Assembly (NCBI GenBank): GCA_007122565.1
Contig: SKTJ01000162.1
Coordinates: 1-13,181 of the forward strand
Source: Syntrophomonadaceae bacterium
GTDB taxonomy: Bacteria; Bacillota; Dethiobacteria; DTU022; UBA8154
Direction: 5' to 3'
Length of the DNA stretch: 13,181 nt
A program made the translations under genes and the position numbers. Shown in pieces: positions 13,153 to 13,181 of the stretch (within the stretch, counting starts at the first letter, position 1; every line of letters begins with the position of its first letter). The notes beneath the pieces were generated by a model. The model ran no database searches. It was not told the DNA's origin and saw nothing but the letters and a program-made list of their open reading frames with translations.

Positions 13153-13181
13153 TATTATATCAGGGGATACGTAACGGGAAA

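Noticed and set aside
1..13181. CRISPR array, phage genes, toxin-antitoxin pair
   Set aside because: No regularly spaced repeats, no Cas, phage structural or paired small toxin-antitoxin genes could be found.

Overview
The window looks like chromosome of an anaerobic, flagellated Firmicute, probably a Clostridia member near the Desulfotomaculum/Peptococcaceae groups. That placement is inferred from strong AGGAGG-type ribosome binding sites, TTG and GTG starts, sigma-A style promoters, U-tailed hairpin terminators, and typical families (DUF3006, 3D domain, SurA_N-like lipid-free anchors, ImmA/IrrE). No rRNA or species marker is present, so it stays tentative.

Left part (1-6137), unrelated single genes: the tail of an unidentified + strand gene (1-132); an orphan ImmA/IrrE-type metallopeptidase on the - strand (178-1059) with a TTG start; a complete methyl-accepting chemotaxis protein with a Cache sensor (1321-2919); tRNA-Arg(CCT) with its own promoter and terminator (3224-3396); a DUF3006 protein (3474-3698); a possible 37-codon ORF; a membrane-anchored SurA_N-like protein without a PPIase domain (3918-4718) followed by a terminator; a six-helix membrane protein of unknown function (4887-5666); and a membrane-anchored 3D-domain protein (6137-5691, - strand).

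Middle part (6403-10870), the main system: two divergent operons share one 88-bp AT-rich promoter region. Leftward run a mercuric-reductase-like FAD oxidoreductase, a TIGR04283-type glycosyltransferase (ATGA overlap) and a flavodoxin-family reductase, closed by a bidirectional terminator at 6287-6316. Rightward run the radical SAM protein ArsS and a TIGR04282-type nucleotidyl/glycosyltransferase-like protein (GTGA overlap). ArsS with both transferase families is the signature of arsenosugar (arsenic-nucleoside/sugar) biosynthesis. ArsM, the arsenic methyltransferase that would supply dimethylarsenic, is not in the window, and neither is ArsR. The two flavin/redox proteins are plausible partners acting on thiols or arsenic oxidation state, but this is inference.

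Right part (10871-13181): an apparently intact insertion sequence with a 573-residue DDE transposase on the - strand, bounded by a 13-bp perfect inverted repeat (10960-10972 and 13050-13062). Its transposase has a near-consensus promoter placed so that transcription should begin at the ATG itself (leaderless). A strong + strand terminator at 13106-13152 has no gene in front of it. The simplest reading is that the IS landed between the arsenosugar operon and its original terminator.
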